From contig JAXMOE010000004.1 of NCBI GenBank assembly GCA_034670025.1, positions 186,001 through 250,000 of the forward strand: 64,000 bases of DNA. The letters are read 5' to 3'. This DNA comes from PGYR01 sp034670025 (GTDB lineage Bacteria > Bacteroidota > Ignavibacteria > Kapaibacteriales > UBA2268). Position numbers and translations under genes: made by a program. Positions 60,295 to 64,000 of this stretch are shown in pieces (the first letter of the stretch is position 1; every line of letters starts with the position of its first letter). The notes under the pieces are model-generated. The model made no database searches. It worked only from the letters and a program-made list of their open reading frames with translations, and was not told the origin of the DNA.

Positions 60295-62131
60295 TATTGA
60301 TTTTAACAACCACTTACTCAGTGACGAAGCTGAGAAAGGCGGACTAAGAAAAAGATCTGATATAGATGAAAAATACACTTGGAACCTGCTCGATATATAC
60401 AAATCTGAAGAAGATTGGGAAGCAGACTACAAAGGTATAGCATCGAGTATAGAACAATATAAAAAATACGAGGGGAAGATAGGCGAATCTTCCTCTTCGC
60501 TTTTGAGCTTACTAAAGTTCGACGAAGAAGTCGGCACTAAGTACGACCGCCTACACCTCTACTCATTCCTGTCGAAAGATTTGGATTTGGCTAACACCAA
60601 GTACCAATCTATGTCTGGGCGATTGCAAACACTCGGAGTGAAGCTAAGTAGTGCCACTGCATTTATCAGACCAGAGCTAATAGCTATCGGTCACGATAAG
60701 ATAAAGCAGTATATGAGTGAGTCGGAAGAGCTAAAAACTTACGAGCATTACTTCAACAATATGTTCCGTACTGCAGAGCACTCACTTGACAAAGAGAAGG
60801 AAGAAATTCTATCTCAGACAATCCAGATGAGACACAACCCGTACCAAACATTCAGCTATTTCAAGAATGCGGATATCAAATATCCAACTACTACTAATAG
60901 CGATGGCGAGGAAGTACAGATAAGCGAAGGGCGATATTACTCTGCCCTATTCGACAAAGACAGAAGCTACAGAGAGCGAGTTTACAAGGGGTATTACAGC
61001 CCTATCATAGAGCACAGAAACACAATCGGCTCCCTATTCAATGGGAACATTCAAGCTCAGATATTTGGTAGCAGAGTAAGAAAATACAAATCAACCAGAG
61101 AAGCAGCACTAAAGCCAAACAATATACCTTTGGAAGTATATGACAACTTGGTGAACGCTGTCAATGACAACTTACAGCCGCTACACAGATGGGCTGCAAT
61201 TAAGAAAAAGCAACTCGGAGTTGACAAGCTACACCCTTACGATAGTTACGTATCTATCTTCGAATCTGACGACAGAAAGTATAGCTATGACGAAGGTGTG
61301 GACATTACTCGCAAATCGTTAGAAGTATTAGGTGATGAGTATCTGGAAGCACTTGACAAGGCATTCGACAATCGCTGGATTGATGTATATGAAACCAAAG
61401 GCAAGCGTGGCGGCGCATACTCGTCGGGTACGAGCTATGGCGTGCATCCTTATGTATTGCTCAACTGGAATGACCAGATGAACGACGTATCAACTCTGAC
61501 CCACGAAATGGGACACAATATGCACTCCTATTTCACTGAGCAAACGCAGCCGTATGTTTATGCTGATTATCCGATTTTCTTAGCGGAAGTAGCTTCCATA
61601 ACCAACGAAGCCCTGCTTATGGAATATCTGATAGCAAACTCTAAAACGAAATTAGAGAAGCTGAACCTAATTCAGATGTACCTGAACAAGATTGTAACTA
61701 CCTTCTACAGACAAACAAGATTTGCTGAGTATGAGCAATTGGTGCACGAAAAAACTGAAGCAGGTGAATCGCTAACTCCTGATGACCTGTGTAAGCTCTA
61801 CTCCGATATGTATCAGAAGTATTGGGGACCAGATATGGAAGTAGATGAAGAGGAGTCATACACTTGGGCAAGAGTGCCGCACTTCTACTATGGATTCTAT
61901 GTTTACCAATACGCAACTGGTCTGGCTGCAGCCGAGCTGGTAGCCAAGAACGTAAAAGAGAAAGTCAAAGAAGGCGTGGATATGCTAATGCAATTTCTGA
62001 AAGCTGGAAAGTCTAAATACGCGATAGATGTGCTGAAAGATGCAGGCGTAGATATGACCAAGCCAGAGCCAGTAAATGCAGTAATCGACACTATGAACAG
62101 ACTATTAGACGAGTTAGAAGCAGAGTTGTAA
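60284..62131 (+). CDS. pepF: Oligoendopeptidase F
   Basis: A 615-residue zinc metallopeptidase of the M3 family that cleaves short peptides in the cytoplasm. The zinc site is HEMGH in LTHEMGHNMHSYF with the third ligand Glu in LAEVASITNEALL. The N-terminal helical half and the C-terminal YYGFYVYQYATGLAAA segment are typical of PepF. Length is normal (about 600). The ATG at 60284 is inside the mscS end and has an AAGGAAGG site just before it. A terminator follows. Confidence 0.96.
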   Translation: MNHNIDFNNHLLSDEAEKGGLRKRSDIDEKYTWNLLDIYKSEEDWEADYKGIASSIEQYKKYEGKIGESSSSLLSLLKFDEEVGTKYDRLHLYSFLSKDLDLANTKYQSMSGRLQTLGVKLSSATAFIRPELIAIGHDKIKQYMSESEELKTYEHYFNNMFRTAEHSLDKEKEEILSQTIQMRHNPYQTFSYFKNADIKYPTTTNSDGEEVQISEGRYYSALFDKDRSYRERVYKGYYSPIIEHRNTIGSLFNGNIQAQIFGSRVRKYKSTREAALKPNNIPLEVYDNLVNAVNDNLQPLHRWAAIKKKQLGVDKLHPYDSYVSIFESDDRKYSYDEGVDITRKSLEVLGDEYLEALDKAFDNRWIDVYETKGKRGGAYSSGTSYGVHPYVLLNWNDQMNDVSTLTHEMGHNMHSYFTEQTQPYVYADYPIFLAEVASITNEALLMEYLIANSKTKLEKLNLIQMYLNKIVTTFYRQTRFAEYEQLVHEKTEAGESLTPDDLCKLYSDMYQKYWGPDMEVDEEESYTWARVPHFYYGFYVYQYATGLAAAELVAKNVKEKVKEGVDMLMQFLKAGKSKYAIDVLKDAGVDMTKPEPVNAVIDTMNRLLDELEAEL

Positions 62132-62140
62132 TACATATAT

Positions 62141-62170
62141 TCCCCTCTTTCATAAAAGAGGGGATTTTTT
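62141..62170 (+). terminator. Intrinsic terminator of mscS-pepF
   Basis: A perfect 10-bp stem TCCCCTCTTT / AAAGAGGGGA with a CATA loop is followed by TTTTTT. It is nine bases past the pepF stop. The rest of the spacer to 62322 shows nothing clear. Confidence 0.9.
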
Positions 62171-62322
62171 ATCAATTAATGTATTCTACCGATAGAGCAT
62201 GCCCAATCTGAAACGTGCCAGATTATGCATTTGCGAGAGTACTAAATATAGAGAGTCTCTGCTATTTACCTTCATATCCTCCGCTATTAACATAAAACTT
62301 ATTGCCGAGACCATAAAAATAT

Positions 62323-63201
62323 ATGAAAGAAAACCCTATACATATCAAATTCCAAAATCGTCAGAATCCAAAGTCTGAATTTGATGTAATAAGATTAGAA
62401 GAATTACTTAAAAGAAAAGATTTACATAATTCTCCTTTTCAACTTCATTTAGTTGAATTTTATATGATAATATTAATCGAAAAAGGTCAAGGGAATCATA
62501 CAATTGATTTCACAGACTATTCCTATGAAAAAGGAACTTTACTAACAATAAGAAAAGATCAATTACATAGATTTCACATTAATAATTTTTCTTCAGGATC
62601 AATTCTACTTTTTACCGACGAATTCTTGGTAAGTTATCTCGAAAAACTAGAGTCATTGAAGTCATTGCAATTGTTCAACGAATTTTTGGGCGTTCCAAAA
62701 ATACAGTTGCTCAATGCGGAACAAAAAGAGATTTCAAATATTATCAATCGAATAACAAAAGAATACGTCAATGTAAATGATGACTATTCAATGGGAATTA
62801 TTCGGAGTGAGCTACATATACTTATTGCCAAATTATATCGAATAAAGTCCAATAATAATCAGATAATTTACAATCGTAGATATCTAAGTGAGTTTATTAA
62901 TTTTCAAAATCTAGTAGAACAGCAGATCACCAAATATTCTAAAGTTAAAGATTATGCCAAAATAATTGGTATAAGTACCAAAACATTAAATACAATTACA
63001 AAAGCCATAGTAAACAAATCCGCCAAGGATTTTATTGATGATATTTATACGAAACAAATCAAACGCCTGCTAATTAACACTGAGCTATCTATAAAAGAGA
63101 TTGCTTTCGTTTCTGGATTCGAAGAAAACACTAATTTCTACAAATATTTCAAAAGACAAACGCAAACAACTCCAGAACAATTCAGAAACAGCACTCGCTA
63201 A
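62323..63201 (+). CDS. AraC-family transcriptional regulator
   Basis: A 292-residue regulator. Residues 35-120 fit the cupin-like sensing domain (GQGNHTIDFTDYSYEKGTLLTIRKDQLHRF). Residues 200-292 are the double helix-turn-helix of AraC proteins (VKDYAKIIGISTKTLNTI ... SIKEIAFVSGFEENTNFYKYFKRQTQTTPEQFR). The second helix-turn-helix has the family FxxxxNFYKYFKR pattern. The gene is more AT-rich than its neighbours. It lies 102 bases upstream of, and in the same direction as, the SnoaL-like lipoprotein gene, which it may control. Confidence 0.93.
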   Translation: MKENPIHIKFQNRQNPKSEFDVIRLEELLKRKDLHNSPFQLHLVEFYMIILIEKGQGNHTIDFTDYSYEKGTLLTIRKDQLHRFHINNFSSGSILLFTDEFLVSYLEKLESLKSLQLFNEFLGVPKIQLLNAEQKEISNIINRITKEYVNVNDDYSMGIIRSELHILIAKLYRIKSNNNQIIYNRRYLSEFINFQNLVEQQITKYSKVKDYAKIIGISTKTLNTITKAIVNKSAKDFIDDIYTKQIKRLLINTELSIKEIAFVSGFEENTNFYKYFKRQTQTTPEQFRNSTR

Positions 63202-63303
63202 CTTTCCCATTTTTACAGTCTAAATACTTTTTTTTATATCTAGTAAAACTCAAATCATCTGCATTTTTGTATACAATTTTATCAACTAAAATAATATAAA
63301 AAG

Positions 63304-64000
63304 ATGAAGACAATATCTAAACTCAGTTTACTAGCATTTGTGATTGTTCTATTCAGCTGCAATTCAAACAATAAATCATATTCAAAATCTAAAAGGGGAG
63401 TAAAAATGGAATTAACAAACAAAGAAAAAGCAGTAGCTTTAATCGAAAGTCTCGAAACAGGTGCACAAGAACCAATTGGTTACATCAATTCAGACAAATA
63501 CATCCAACATAATTTAGCTGTTGGTGATGGACTAGAAGGCTTTGGCAAAGTTGTGTCAAATGCTCCCAAAGGGGGATTCAAAGCTGAAGTGGTAAGAGCA
63601 TTTCAAGATGATGAATACGTATTTCTACATGTTAAGTATGATTTTTTCGGTCCAAAAGCTGCGATTGATATTTTTCGATTTGAGGAAGGAAAGATTGTTG
63701 AGCATTGGGATAACCTTACAGAAATCACTCCATCAAATCCGAGTGGAAGAACCCAATTTGACGGTGAAACCAAAATCGTAGATTTAGATAAGACTCAAAA
63801 CAACAAAACATTGGTAAAAGAATTTGTAAATGATTTTTTGATGAATGGTAAAACAGACAAAATAACAGACTACATTAACCCTGAAAAATACATTCAACAT
63901 AACCCTCAAATTGCTGACGGATTAGGTGCTGCACTAAAATATTTTGAAGAAAATGGTTTGGTTTTGCAATATGAAAAAGTTCATAAAGTATTAGGAGAAG
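63304..64000 (+). CDS. Lipoprotein with two SnoaL-like domains, 3' end missing
   Basis: The frame runs from an ATG at 63304 off the right edge (232 codons visible). It opens with a lipoprotein signal (LLAFVIVLFSC). Two similar domains of the NTF2/SnoaL-like fold follow, each containing KYIQHN and a DGL(E/G) segment: residues about 50-145 and from about 160 to the edge. Such proteins are small cone-shaped binding or cyclase folds; function here is unknown. A second ATG at 63406, in frame and preceded by AGGGGAG, could give a shorter cytoplasmic form. It is downstream of an AraC regulator. Confidence 0.8.
   Translation, partial: MKTISKLSLLAFVIVLFSCNSNNKSYSKSKRGVKMELTNKEKAVALIESLETGAQEPIGYINSDKYIQHNLAVGDGLEGFGKVVSNAPKGGFKAEVVRAFQDDEYVFLHVKYDFFGPKAAIDIFRFEEGKIVEHWDNLTEITPSNPSGRTQFDGETKIVDLDKTQNNKTLVKEFVNDFLMNGKTDKITDYINPEKYIQHNPQIADGLGAALKYFEENGLVLQYEKVHKVLGE

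Overview
The window looks like chromosomal DNA from an AT-rich bacterium of the Bacteroidota/Chlorobiota/Kapabacteria (FCB) side of the tree. Three kinds of sequence support this. Two secreted proteins end in type IX secretion (T9SS) sorting domains, and a third such domain survives as a fragment. The rRNA operon has two tandem promoters of the Bacteroidota form TTTG-N20-TAnnTTTG. Many products are outer-membrane beta-barrel, OmpA, OstA-like, IgGFc-binding or GEVED-type proteins. The 16S rRNA keeps an intact anti-Shine-Dalgarno and several genes have clear GGAGG sites. That, together with hprK, would be unusual for a classical Bacteroidota and hints at a Chlorobi/Ignavibacteria/Kapabacteria-like lineage. 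The exact lineage is an inference; a 16S comparison would settle it.

Layout. 1-499: end of an ATP-type PEP carboxykinase gene. 785-6120, minus strand: a complete rRNA operon (16S, tRNA-Ile, tRNA-Ala, 23S, 5S) with terminator, processing stems, boxA-like leader and tandem promoters. 6127-31614, minus strand: a run of nine co-directional genes. Read in transcription order it encodes a tail-fibre-like secreted protein, a 4073-residue modular surface protein, two related stem/solenoid proteins, a T9SS-sorted protein, an OmpA-type barrel, a CHASE-PAS membrane sensor with a degenerate kinase end, a TPR protein and a TIGR01777 epimerase. 31739-38866, minus strand: a response regulator coupled to nadE, then metG, a ferredoxin/CDGSH protein and a TlpA-like thioredoxin. 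39026-40226: a DUF4287/DUF5655 gene, a 300-base mosaic of hairpins, and an orphan T9SS sorting domain. 40386-45438, plus strand: accD (zinc-ribbon cysteines missing), a barrel protein, hpf, hprK and a DsbD-like gene. 45460-56129, minus strand: panC, an IMPACT-family gene, a PAP2 phosphatase, rsmA, a HIT hydrolase, a barrel protein, a 1358-residue IgGFc-binding-like T9SS protein, an OstA-like protein and an SRPBCC protein. 56193-64000: a TPR protein, rsmE, a TlpA-like lipoprotein, mscS, pepF, an AraC regulator and a truncated two-domain SnoaL-like lipoprotein gene.

The housekeeping genes are ordinary. The most unusual material is the 21 kb surface-protein cluster at 10749-31614. It appears to encode a very large adhesin-like protein, companions that share its modules, and an OmpA barrel that could tie the assembly to peptidoglycan. 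Other points worth a second look are the zinc-less AccD, the duplicated rRNA promoter block, the hairpin mosaic beside a T9SS gene remnant, and repeated use of TTG starts in tightly packed genes. All boundaries were read by eye; rRNA ends may be off by a few bases.
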